Below, in pieces: positions 28,032 to 36,633 of a stretch of DNA of 64,000 nt. The notes beneath the pieces were generated by a model, which saw nothing but the letters and a program-made list of their open reading frames with translations, was not told where the DNA came from and ran no database searches. Source of the DNA: Leptolyngbya iicbica LK (GTDB lineage Bacteria; Cyanobacteriota; Cyanobacteriia; Phormidesmidales; Phormidesmidaceae). A program made the translations under genes and the position numbers. The DNA lies in NCBI RefSeq assembly GCF_004212215.1, contig NZ_QVFV01000008.1, positions 92,243 to 156,242 of the forward strand, read 5' to 3'. Positions within the stretch are counted from its first letter, which is position 1, and every line of letters begins with the position of its first letter.

Positions 28032-29042
28032 ATGAAGCCTTGGAGTCCTTTACACGCCCAATTGCACCAGACCTTGCGATCGCACCGCGTGGATACCCCT
28101 GCCAGACTATCCACAGGTTTATTACCCCAAGCCTCAAAGCTGTTAGTCGCCGTATCGGGGGGGCAAGACTCTCAGTGTTTGTTGCGTTTGCTGGTTGATT
28201 TGCAGCACCGATGGCAGTGGCAATTGCACACAATTCACTGCAACCATGGCTGGCGCGAGGATGCCGATGCGAATGCTGATTTTGTGGCGCAATGGGTGGC
28301 TGACCTGGGGATCGCCCACACAACGCAGGTGGCGGCGCAACCTCCCCGTAGTGAAGCGGCGGCCCGTGAGTGGCGTTATCAAGTTTTTGGGGAGATGGCG
28401 ATCGCGTTGGGCTGCACCCACGTTGTGACGGGGCATACTGCTAGCGATCGTGCCGAAACGCTCCTATTTAACCTCGTGCGCGGCAGTGGTTTGGAGGGTT
28501 TGCAAGCGTTGACTTGGTGGCGATCGCTCAGCCCTGAGACGCCCCACATTGCTCTGGTGCGTCCACTACTCGATATCACTCGCGACCAAACGGGACAGTT
28601 CTGCCAGGACTTTGGCGTGCCGATTTGGGAGGATGCGACGAACCGCGATCGCGCTTACCGCCGCAACCGCCTCCGTCTCGATGTGCTGCCGATGCTACGC
28701 ACGCAGTTCAATCCTCAAGTAGATGCGACCTTAGCCCAGACTGCGGACATTTTGGCGGCGGAGGTCGCTTACCTGCAAGCGGAAGCCAATCGAGTGTACG
28801 AACAGTGCGTGCTGAATGAGCAGATCCAACGGCGATCGCTGCGCACCATGCCTCTGGCCTTGCAACGTCGGGTCATTCGTCAGTGGCTGATGGAGCAGGT
28901 AGCGATGGCGCCCCAATTTGCTCAGGTGGAAAAAGTGGTCGCATTGCTCACGGCTCCCAATCGCAGTCAAACGGATCCCTTTCCGGGGGGCGCGATCGCG
29001 ATCGTCGATGATCCCTGGATTCGATTACAGGCTCAACCATAA
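28032..29042 (+). CDS. tilS: tRNA(Ile)-lysidine synthase
   Basis: TilS converts C34 of tRNA-Ile(CAU) to lysidine so that it reads AUA. The 336-residue product has the ATP-pyrophosphatase loop SGGQDS at residues 42-47, then the HCNHGWR and GHTASDRAETLLFNLVRGSG blocks typical of TilS, and RRNRLRLDVLP. The long C-terminal domain of the E. coli enzyme is shortened, as in other cyanobacterial members. The ATG at 28032 has GAGGAG about nine bases upstream. It is divergent from minC with 124 bases between. Confidence 0.93.
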   Translation: MKPWSPLHAQLHQTLRSHRVDTPARLSTGLLPQASKLLVAVSGGQDSQCLLRLLVDLQHRWQWQLHTIHCNHGWREDADANADFVAQWVADLGIAHTTQVAAQPPRSEAAAREWRYQVFGEMAIALGCTHVVTGHTASDRAETLLFNLVRGSGLEGLQALTWWRSLSPETPHIALVRPLLDITRDQTGQFCQDFGVPIWEDATNRDRAYRRNRLRLDVLPMLRTQFNPQVDATLAQTADILAAEVAYLQAEANRVYEQCVLNEQIQRRSLRTMPLALQRRVIRQWLMEQVAMAPQFAQVEKVVALLTAPNRSQTDPFPGGAIAIVDDPWIRLQAQP

Positions 29043-29154
29043 CGAGGCTTGAAAGCGACCGTGGCGCAATCCATAAATTGCCCCGCTGTCGACCGACGCC
29101 GGGAGTCGCGTCGCCCGGTATACTGACGGGGGAGATACAGGAGAACAAAAGGCT

Positions 29155-29793
29155 TTGGGCGTTGATCTGCGCAGCTACGTATATATTGACAGTCTGCAAC
29201 CGCAGCACGCCGCTTTCATGGGAACGGTTTCGGTAGGCTTTTTGCCCCTGCCGGGTGATTCGTCCCTGTGGCTCGAAATTTCACCGGGTATCGAAGTCAA
29301 CCGCCTGATGGATATTGCCCTGAAATCGGCGGTGGTGCGCCCCGCTGTGCTCATGGTCGAGCGCCTGTACGGCACGTTAGAAATTCACTCCAGCAGTCAA
29401 GCCGAAATCCGGGCGGCGAGTCAGGCCATGCTTGATGTCTTGGGGGTTGATCGCCGTGACTGCTTGCGGCCTCAAGTTAAGTCGAGCCAGGTCATTCGCA
29501 ACCTCGACTCGCACCATGTGCAGCTCATCAATCGCAGCCGTCGCGGCAACATGATCGTGGCGGGTCAGACGCTTTACGTGTTTGAAGTCGAGCCAGCAGC
29601 CTACGCTTCCCTGGCTGCCAACGAAGCGGAAAAAGCGGCGTTAATCAATATCTTGCAAATTACGTCGGTCGGCAGTTTTGGGCGCTTGTACCTGGGCGGC
29701 GAAGAGCGCGATATCTTAGCTGCGCAGCAAGCCGTACTCGGGGCGATGGAACGCTTGCCCGGTCGCGATCGCGACGATTTCCGTAACGAATAA
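29155..29793 (+). CDS. ccmP: Carboxysome shell protein CcmP (tandem BMC domain)
   Basis: CcmP is a trimeric, double-BMC-domain shell protein of beta-carboxysomes, thought to control metabolite passage. The 212-residue product begins [21 protein letters not shown], very close to known CcmP, and has two BMC-type halves (about 5-105 and 110-205) with [12 protein letters not shown] and [13 protein letters not shown]. The start is a TTG at 29155, supported by the match to homologues and an AGGAG 11-12 bases upstream. A TATACT hexamer lies about 35 bases before the start. The main ccm operon is not in the window, as is usual for ccmP. Confidence 0.93.
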   Translation: MGVDLRSYVYIDSLQPQHAAFMGTVSVGFLPLPGDSSLWLEISPGIEVNRLMDIALKSAVVRPAVLMVERLYGTLEIHSSSQAEIRAASQAMLDVLGVDRRDCLRPQVKSSQVIRNLDSHHVQLINRSRRGNMIVAGQTLYVFEVEPAAYASLAANEAEKAALINILQITSVGSFGRLYLGGEERDILAAQQAVLGAMERLPGRDRDDFRNE

Positions 29794-29891
29794 CCGCCTC
29801 TCAACTTTGGCATGACGACGCAGAGGTGCGTAGGACCACCGTTGGACGACCCACGCTACGAGTTCCCCTCATTCATCAGCTGGGCAGAGCG

Positions 29892-32800
29892 CTAGGTTGT
29901 CCCCTGCTGCACCGGAATGGTGACGTGGAAGGTGGTGCCCTGCCCCGGTTGGGAATCGCAGACCAGGGTGCCCCGATGCTGCTGGGTCACGATTTGATAG
30001 CTGATGGAGAGGCCGATGCCGGTGCCTTTGCCAATCGGCTTGGTGGTGTAAAAGGGTTCGAAAATGTGCGGCTGCTTGTCTGTCGGAATGCCCGCGCCAT
30101 TGTCGGTAATGCTAATGCGGACTTGGTCGGGGATGATGGTCGTCGTGGCGATCGCGAGCTGCGGGGGCTCGATCTGATCGCCTGTTGCGAGTTTTTCATC
30201 TAGCGCATCGATCGCATTACTCAACAAATTCATAAACACCTGATTGAGCTTGCCGGCATAACATTCCACCATGGGCAGGTCGCCGTAATGACGGGTGAGT
30301 TGAATCTGGGGGCGATCGCCGTGCGCCTTGAGGCGATGCTGCAAAATCATGAGGGTACTGTCTAACCCCTCATGCAGGTTCACGGCCTTAATTTCCGCCT
30401 CGTCCATGCGCGAAAAAGTGCGCAGTGACGCCACGATACTTTTGATGCGTTCCGCTCCGATCCGCATCGATTCCAGCAGTTTGGGAAAGTCTTCGGCTAA
30501 GAAATCCAAATCCACCGCGTCGATGGCTTGTTGCAAGGTGGGCGGTGGGTCGGGGTAGGTTTGCCGATAGTGCGCGATTAACGTGAGCAAATCTTCGGTG
30601 TACTCTGCTGCGTGCACCACGTTGCCGTCAATAAAACTGACTGGATTGTTAATTTCATGGGCCACACCCGCTACAAGCTGGCCCAAACTCGACATCTTTT
30701 CCGTCTGCACGAGTTGTGATTGAGTGCGCTGCAACTCCGCCAGAGTCGCCTTGAGGTCAGCGGCTTGCTGTCGAGCTCGCACCGCATTTTCGGTGGCTTG
30801 CTCGTACAGGTCGGCCTGACCAATGGCAATGCCCACTTGGTCGGCCAAGGCTTTCAGGAGTTCGCTTTCCCCCACCGTCCACTGCCGTGGGCCACGACAT
30901 TCGTGGGCAATGAGTAACCCCCATAGCTGTTGTTTGAGCAAAATCGGCACGATGAGGTTGGCCCGCACCTGCAAGCTTTCGAGATATTGCACATGGTCAG
31001 GGTGAAAGCCTGCCTGATAAATATCGGGGATGTCGCGCACCCGGTTAGGTAAGTTGTCGTCGACCCACCCGGCTGGGAAGCAGTTATCAAGCCCCGTGGC
31101 CCCGAGAATGGAAGGCCAAGCGGGGGCGCAATCTTCGACAATGACGACTCCCTGCCCATCAGCTTGAAACCGACAGACGGCTACGCGATCGGTGATGAGT
31201 TGGCTGCGCACCGCTTCGACGGTGGTTTGTAGCAATGGCATCAGCTCTAAAGAGTGGCGAATCTGAGTCGAGATGCGATTAATTAACCCTTGGCGACGCG
31301 CGAGTTCTTGGAGTCGCGTTTCGGACTCTTTGCGGCGGGTGATATCGGTCAAGACGCCGTCAATGAGCTGCACGGTGCCGGTGCTGTCGCTGATCGGTTG
31401 TCCGGTTTCTAAGACCCAGCGGGTGCTACCGTCGGCGTGGCGAATGCGATATTCCACTTCGAAGGGTTGACGACGGCCGATCGCGGCGGTAATTTCGCGG
31501 TCCACCCGATCGCGGTCAGCCCCATGAATGAGGCGCCACTCTTCTTGGTGAATGGGATGATCCACCGGATATCCGGTCATTTCGGCGATCGCGTCACTTT
31601 GAAATAGCAGCGTCCAATTGGCGTCCGCTTTGCAGCGGTATACCGCCCCCGGAATGTTGTTGATTAAGGTGCGATTGCGCTCTTCACTCTCTTGCAGAGC
31701 GGCCTCGGCCAGGCGGCGATCAGTAATGTCGATGACGGTGCCCATGAGCCCCAGCACCAATTCGTCGGGGTCACGCCACAGGCCGCCCCGTTCTTCGACC
31801 CAGCGGATGGTGTCGTCTCCCAGCAAGAGTCGGTATTGGATTTGATACTCGTGGCCGGTATTGACCGCTTGACTGACCGCTTGTTGCAGTCGCTCGCGAT
31901 CGTGGGGATGGACATTCTGCAAATATGTGTGGAACGTGTCGCAGAAACTGACTGCCGACGCTTCAAATAATGTGCCGGGTTCTGTCGTCCAGGCCATTTG
32001 ATCCGTCGCCATGTCCCACGTCCACACCCCCATGGCCGACACCTTGAGCGCCATCCGCAACTGTCGCTCATTTTCGCGGTAAGCCTCTTCAATAGTTTTG
32101 CGCTCGGTGACATCTAGCAAAACGCCACAAAAGACGACCTCGCCCAGTTCTTGCGGCACGGGCATGGCATCTAAGCGCCACCAGCGCGTGTCGCCATTGA
32201 GGGCCACAATCCGCCCTTCAAATTTCCAGGGGCTAAGGGTTTGAGCCGCCTCGTTAATGGTGGCTTGAAAGCGTTGACTATCGCGGGGATGGAGCCGATC
32301 TAAAAAAGTTTGGGCGTCGGCCATTAACGCCGCTGGTGTCAGGCCGGTCAGGGCTTGGATGCGATCGCTCACAAAATCGATCGCATAGCCCTCATCTAGC
32401 ACCCGCAGTTGCAGCAGCGCTCCGGGAATCGTTTCCGTGATGGTGCGAAAGCGGGTTTCGTTATCCGCGATCGCCTGCTCCATCACCGCTTGTTCAATGG
32501 TGGCCGCCTCGGCTTGCTTACGGCTGGTCACATCCATCATCAGGCCATCCCACACCACCGCCCCGGTTGCGCCGACTTGGGGCCGACCAACCGTTTGGAG
32601 CCAGCCAACCTGGCCAGTGGGTTTGTAATAGCGGCCTTCCCAACGCCATGCGACTAAAGTGGCCGCCGACTCTAACAACGTCTCGGTAAATTGCGGGCGA
32701 TCGAGCGGATGAATGCGGTCTAACACCTGCGCGGCATTCGCCAAGATCAGGTCAGAGCCTAACCCAAATACCTCATACGCCCCCGGACTGATAAATCCAA

Positions 32801-33344
32801 ACTGTAAATCTCCCTGAGTCGAGCGTTGGAGTTGATAAATGACCGCTGGTACATTGGCCAACAAGGCTTCTAACTGAGCACTGGGCCAGGTCTCAGGCAA
32901 TTTACCTGAGGTAACTGCCGCACTCGCCGTGACGGCCTCTAAATAGCAAATTAATGATGCGCCATCGGCCGATACCTGAGTGCGTCGCATGGCGGTGTAG
33001 GACGACTGATGCTCCGGCGTCAACACCACCGTGACCGAATTGTTATGCCCCTGCCCGTGCCAGGTTGCCGTATCTAAAGCGGCCAACTGTTGAGCGATCG
33101 CAGGCGATAACAAGTCCGCTTCTGTTGCCCCATTTAGGTCACGACGCTGCCAGCCGACCAGTTGGCAGCAGGCCTGGTTGATAAACTGCAATCGTTGCTC
33201 ACGATCTTTGATGTAAATCGCCGTTGAGACTTCATTCAGGGCCTGATGCAGCAAATCTTGAGTGAGCTCCACAGTCGTTGTCATGTCGGGCATTGATTTG
33301 GAACGGTGATTGACCATGGCCAGTTTGATTTCAGTTTCCGCCAC
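29892..33344 (-). CDS. Multi-PAS/GAF sensor histidine kinase
   Basis: This is a soluble two-component sensor of 1150 residues. By eye it has five PAS-type domains (about 27-140, 155-280, 300-420, 430-550, 560-680), several with PAC-type ends (DVTERK, DITDRR, DITRRK), then a GAF domain (705-855), a coiled coil and the kinase core. The H-box is GVAHEINNPVSFIDG; the ATPase part has N (FMNLLSNAIDAL), G1 (DNGAGIP) and F/G2 (FEPFYTTKPIGKGTGIGL). The GAF reads YQAGFHPDHVQYLESLQVRANLIVPIL, like cyanobacteriochrome GAFs but with Asp where the bilin-binding Cys would be. The GTG at 33344 is uncertain; ATGs at 33317, 33293 and 33284 are alternatives. No partner regulator is adjacent. Confidence 0.88.
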   Translation of the reverse strand: MAETEIKLAMVNHRSKSMPDMTTTVELTQDLLHQALNEVSTAIYIKDREQRLQFINQACCQLVGWQRRDLNGATEADLLSPAIAQQLAALDTATWHGQGHNNSVTVVLTPEHQSSYTAMRRTQVSADGASLICYLEAVTASAAVTSGKLPETWPSAQLEALLANVPAVIYQLQRSTQGDLQFGFISPGAYEVFGLGSDLILANAAQVLDRIHPLDRPQFTETLLESAATLVAWRWEGRYYKPTGQVGWLQTVGRPQVGATGAVVWDGLMMDVTSRKQAEAATIEQAVMEQAIADNETRFRTITETIPGALLQLRVLDEGYAIDFVSDRIQALTGLTPAALMADAQTFLDRLHPRDSQRFQATINEAAQTLSPWKFEGRIVALNGDTRWWRLDAMPVPQELGEVVFCGVLLDVTERKTIEEAYRENERQLRMALKVSAMGVWTWDMATDQMAWTTEPGTLFEASAVSFCDTFHTYLQNVHPHDRERLQQAVSQAVNTGHEYQIQYRLLLGDDTIRWVEERGGLWRDPDELVLGLMGTVIDITDRRLAEAALQESEERNRTLINNIPGAVYRCKADANWTLLFQSDAIAEMTGYPVDHPIHQEEWRLIHGADRDRVDREITAAIGRRQPFEVEYRIRHADGSTRWVLETGQPISDSTGTVQLIDGVLTDITRRKESETRLQELARRQGLINRISTQIRHSLELMPLLQTTVEAVRSQLITDRVAVCRFQADGQGVVIVEDCAPAWPSILGATGLDNCFPAGWVDDNLPNRVRDIPDIYQAGFHPDHVQYLESLQVRANLIVPILLKQQLWGLLIAHECRGPRQWTVGESELLKALADQVGIAIGQADLYEQATENAVRARQQAADLKATLAELQRTQSQLVQTEKMSSLGQLVAGVAHEINNPVSFIDGNVVHAAEYTEDLLTLIAHYRQTYPDPPPTLQQAIDAVDLDFLAEDFPKLLESMRIGAERIKSIVASLRTFSRMDEAEIKAVNLHEGLDSTLMILQHRLKAHGDRPQIQLTRHYGDLPMVECYAGKLNQVFMNLLSNAIDALDEKLATGDQIEPPQLAIATTTIIPDQVRISITDNGAGIPTDKQPHIFEPFYTTKPIGKGTGIGLSISYQIVTQQHRGTLVCDSQPGQGTTFHVTIPVQQGTT

Positions 33345-33745
33345 CCAGATTTACCCTTTTCGCCCTGATTCAGCGTCTTTTTTGGAACCCGCCCACCCTC
33401 GCCGTTCTGGTCCAGAGGTGAGGGACTGTGGTGACCTGCGCTCGCCCTGAGTTGAGAAAAGCGCCGCCCTGGCTTCCTGGCATTCGTTCCGTTTGCTTTG
33501 GAACCTGCTGCCGCTGAACGATGCAAAACCCCCTGGCCTCTGGCTCACATCGACCGATGGCTCAATGATCCCCAGCGTGAGCACACCGGAGTATTGAGCT
33601 CACTGGGTAGTACTAATATCCCCAAATTGACCCCAAAAACTGCGATCGCGTCAGCAATCTTTGCGATTAAACCCCATGGCTTCAAGCAACATGCTCTTCA
33701 CCTTTTGGGAAGTCATAGCTGCCGCCGGGGCAACAACATCACTGG
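33345..33745. other. Intergenic region upstream of the histidine kinase
   Basis: About 400 bases separate two minus-strand genes. I see no conserved small gene or clear hairpin terminator; several short open frames here have no recognisable content. Confidence 0.4.
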
Positions 33746-34204
33746 TTAACCCGAGAAGGAGGTGATCAAATCATCGATAAATGGCACGATGAGCGCGGCA
33801 CACTCGGCGGGCAGCTCTTTTTGAATTTCCGCCTTGAGACAGGTGTAAGCGCGGGCGGCGGAGTTGCCTTTGTGAACCGCGCGAGTAATATTTTCCATCC
33901 ACAGCGAAAAGCTCTGACGAAAGACTTCTGGATCCCCCGTCAACACGGCCTTTGCAATTTCTTGCAGGGCATAACTCATGTCGCGCTTGCATTTGGCGCT
34001 ATGGGTTTGCACCTCTTGCCGATGGGTCAAGGCCAGCTGTCGCAGTGAGGCCATCACAAGGGCCTCGCCGCGTTGACTCAAGAGCTGATACGTCGCCAAA
34101 CGCGCCTTGTAAGACTGCACATAAGTTTGCAAATTCCGGAGTTCTTCATCATTGAGAAAGCGGCCATCCGCCTGGACTGCCGCATTGTGTAAGGTAGCTA
34201 ACAT
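33746..34204 (-). CDS. Phycobilisome-domain (phycobiliprotein-like) protein
   Basis: This 152-residue protein has the globin-like phycobiliprotein fold. It opens with an N-terminal helical part (AAVQADGRFLNDEELRNLQTYV, like the allophycocyanin D-G-R-Y-L block) and has the chromophore-region motif AKCKRDMSYAL with Cys72, Arg74 and Asp75. Cys72 matches the bilin-attaching Cys84 of C-x-R-D. The rest is divergent from ApcA/B/D/F and CpcA/B, and no other phycobiliprotein gene is nearby, so it is more likely a regulatory or accessory paralogue than a rod or core subunit. The ATG at 34204 has GGAGG about 12 bases upstream; it gives the normal family length. Confidence 0.75.
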   Translation of the reverse strand: MLATLHNAAVQADGRFLNDEELRNLQTYVQSYKARLATYQLLSQRGEALVMASLRQLALTHRQEVQTHSAKCKRDMSYALQEIAKAVLTGDPEVFRQSFSLWMENITRAVHKGNSAARAYTCLKAEIQKELPAECAALIVPFIDDLITSFSG

Positions 34205-34709
34205 GGTGAAAGATTGCCTCCAAAATTTGTGTGCTTCATCGGTGCGATCGCGGCTGTGAGCTAACCGCTTCGGCTGCCAAACGTTTGCCGATATCAATGA
34301 ATTGACCAGTCATCTAAGGATCAAAGCTGAGGCTTGAGAGCCTAGAAACGTCCCAGCCGCAGATTGCTGTAACGACTTGCCGCCAGTCTGCCCTTCAACA
34401 GACTTGAGGTATCGCAATATCTCTTTAAGATTCATCAAAGTTCATGTTTGCGGAGTGAGCGCTCTCGGACGGGCATCGATGAGGTGAGTGAGCGCAGCCC
34501 TGATCGTCATCGGGTGAAAGTTTCTGCCTGATCGCTCCGAGACTGCGCGAGACTGCGATCGCTGCTCCGCTCTGACTCAATCCTTCATTAAGAAATATCT
34601 CTCAAATTTAACCTTGGTTGCAGCTATGGGCCTGATCCTCAAATCACTCACAGCGTGGTGATAACTTGAGGGCTGCGACAGAATTTTCTTTTTACCAAGC
34701 GTAAATCTC
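34205..34709. other. Divergent intergenic region
   Basis: About 500 bases lie between the phycobiliprotein-like gene and the small membrane protein gene. Promoters for both should be here. I see a HIP1 site near 34555 but no hairpin or RNA gene I can support. Confidence 0.4.
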
Positions 34710-34877
34710 ATGTATCAAAAGCGCGAAAAAGACTGGCTCGGTTCCTTTGTAGTGGCTGCCATCGGCGCTGGCATTATTACGTCATTAGCAGTCGCTCAAG
34801 GACAAAGCCCCTGGTTAGCTATGGGCATTACCGGCTTTGCCGCATCCCTGGCAGTTGTAATTGATCACTATCTCTAA
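34710..34877 (+). CDS. Small membrane protein of 55 residues
   Basis: This short frame starts MYQKREKDWLGSFVVAAIGA and ends VVIDHYL. It has two hydrophobic stretches (about residues 11-29 and 36-52) around a QGQSPW turn, so it should be a membrane hairpin with a basic, cytoplasmic N-terminus. Its smooth amphipathic pattern, Gly/Ala-rich helices and complete start and stop support it as a real gene. I believe similar short proteins exist in other cyanobacteria, but this is from memory. No function is known. Confidence 0.6.
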   Translation: MYQKREKDWLGSFVVAAIGAGIITSLAVAQGQSPWLAMGITGFAASLAVVIDHYL

Positions 34878-35050
34878 AGTTCTGTTGGGTAGGCAAGTCG
34901 GCTCAGTGAGTGAGGCGAGCCCGCAGTCAAATGAGCTCACGCCATCGGCAGTCAAGCTGACCTTGATCCTTAGCTCTGTTGTTTCTGAAGCTGGTCAGTT
35001 CTGCGGGTGGCAGATGTCTCGGCCCGAGCTTTGGTCGGCATGATTTTTAC

Positions 35051-36187
35051 CTAGTCCAGATAGACTTCTAGCAGCGATAAGTCGTCGGAAAAGGTAGTGT
35101 GCTCTTGGGCGCGGCGGCTCACCTGCATCAAAATCTCGTCGATTGACTCACTCAAGTCGTGGGTTGAGAGAATCTCGATAAAGTCTTCTAGCCCCATGAT
35201 GGTGTTGTCCCACTGCTTGATTTCGTAAACACCATCGCTGAATAAGTACAGGCGACTGCCGGGGGGAATCTCGCAGCGATTCCAACTGTATTGGACGTCG
35301 GGCAGCATACCAATCGGCAATCCTGGCGTCTTCAACGGTTCCACCGAGTGCTTTTGGCCTGTCTGGGGTGAAATCAACACGGCGGGTGGATGTCCGGCAC
35401 TGGTGTACATCAGTTGGCGATTGGCGCGATTGTAGACGCCGTACCACATGGTGAAATACTTTTCATTCTGGTCGTTCATCTGAAACGTGTCGTTCAGCGC
35501 CTGGAGCACTTTTTCGGGACGATAAAAGTTCACATCGGGGAGCGCTTGCGATCGCAACATGTTCAACACAGACGTCGACAGTAGCGCTGAGCCCAGACCA
35601 TGGCCCGACACATCTAACAAATAAATCACCAGGTAATCAGGATCGAGCCAGTAAAAGTCGTAGCAGTCGCCTCCTAGCGAACTGGAGGGAATAAAGCGGG
35701 CATTGATCGGCACCTTTTTGGTGAGATCTTGCGGCAGTAGCGATCGGACATAAGCTTCTGCTTCCGCTAGTTCCGCTTGCAGTTGGGCTTTTTGGGCTTG
35801 CAAGTCTTGACGGAGCTGCAAGACTTGCTGGCAAGCTAAGAGTCGCGCGCGCAAAGTCACCTCATCCAGCGGGTAGGCGAGCCAATCGTCAACCCCCGCT
35901 GACAGTGCTGGCATCACATCAGCCAGCCGATCAGCCGCCACCAACATGAGACAAAAAAGTGGGGGAGTGTCTGGGTGCTCTTTCCAGCTCTGCCAGAGCG
36001 ATAAATCATCCGTTGCTGATGCTTGTTGCCAGTCGCCAATGATCAACAGCGGTTCACTCAAGTGGGTGAGATCAAGAGCTCGCGGGTCTTCATCCCAAAA
36101 GGTGATGTCATACTCGGCGGCGTCGAGCCACTGAAGAAGGCAATGACGAACGGCTGCATCTGAGTTGACCACCAGAATCTGCATCAT
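35051..36187 (-). CDS. Receiver-domain PP2C phosphatase (RsbU/SpoIIE type)
   Basis: This 378-residue protein combines an N-terminal receiver-like domain (1-120), a coiled coil (about 125-155) and a PPM-type phosphatase domain (160-375) of the kind that switches anti-sigma-factor antagonists. The phosphatase motifs GGDCYDFYWLDPD, DVSGHGLGSALLS and FSDGVYE carry the metal-binding Asp residues. The receiver has Asp52 at the phosphorylation site but Tyr105 instead of the invariant Lys, and Val83 in place of Ser/Thr. It may therefore not respond to phosphorylation in the normal way. ATG codons at 36187 and 36184 are both possible. It lies among signalling genes, but no anti-sigma partner is visible. 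Confidence 0.88.
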   Translation of the reverse strand: MMQILVVNSDAAVRHCLLQWLDAAEYDITFWDEDPRALDLTHLSEPLLIIGDWQQASATDDLSLWQSWKEHPDTPPLFCLMLVAADRLADVMPALSAGVDDWLAYPLDEVTLRARLLACQQVLQLRQDLQAQKAQLQAELAEAEAYVRSLLPQDLTKKVPINARFIPSSSLGGDCYDFYWLDPDYLVIYLLDVSGHGLGSALLSTSVLNMLRSQALPDVNFYRPEKVLQALNDTFQMNDQNEKYFTMWYGVYNRANRQLMYTSAGHPPAVLISPQTGQKHSVEPLKTPGLPIGMLPDVQYSWNRCEIPPGSRLYLFSDGVYEIKQWDNTIMGLEDFIEILSTHDLSESIDEILMQVSRRAQEHTTFSDDLSLLEVYLD

Positions 36188-36633
36188 CCAGAGAAATCCT
36201 ATCCAAATTGACGAACTGCCATAGTCAGGCTGACGGCTGAGTGTTGCCCCTAGCTACCACGCTTGCATAACTAAGATGACCCGCCACCAGTGGTAATGTG
36301 CCCCCAACTCACCAACCTCAATAAAATGTGCTGTTCACGCCTGACGATTCTCACAGATTAATCTGATTTTGCCGAAACGATGCATCAGGCGGCTAATGGA
36401 CTGTCAGTGGGGATAGCTACAGGTGTGCGTGATCTAACTTGAGATACGGAGATTTGGAGTCCTGGGCGCTTCTATAAAACATGCTCTGACCGGGAAAATC
36501 ATCAGTGTTAGTACCCCGTTATCGTGGGCTGTATGGAGCGATCGCTGCACACACGATACTGCTCTCTCGGCTGGCAAAACAACCGATGTAGCGCCGCTGG
36601 TAATACTGATCACTAAGCACCCGCGAGCAATGG
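36188..36633. other. Intergenic region
   Basis: About 450 bases separate the proline-rich TonB-like gene and the phosphatase gene on the same strand. There is a HIP1-type site near 36540. I see no small gene, tRNA or strong terminator. Confidence 0.4.

Noticed and set aside
33498-33749. Open frame of 83 codons in the gap upstream of the histidine kinase
   Set aside because: Composition is not protein-like and it runs into the end of the phycobiliprotein-like gene.
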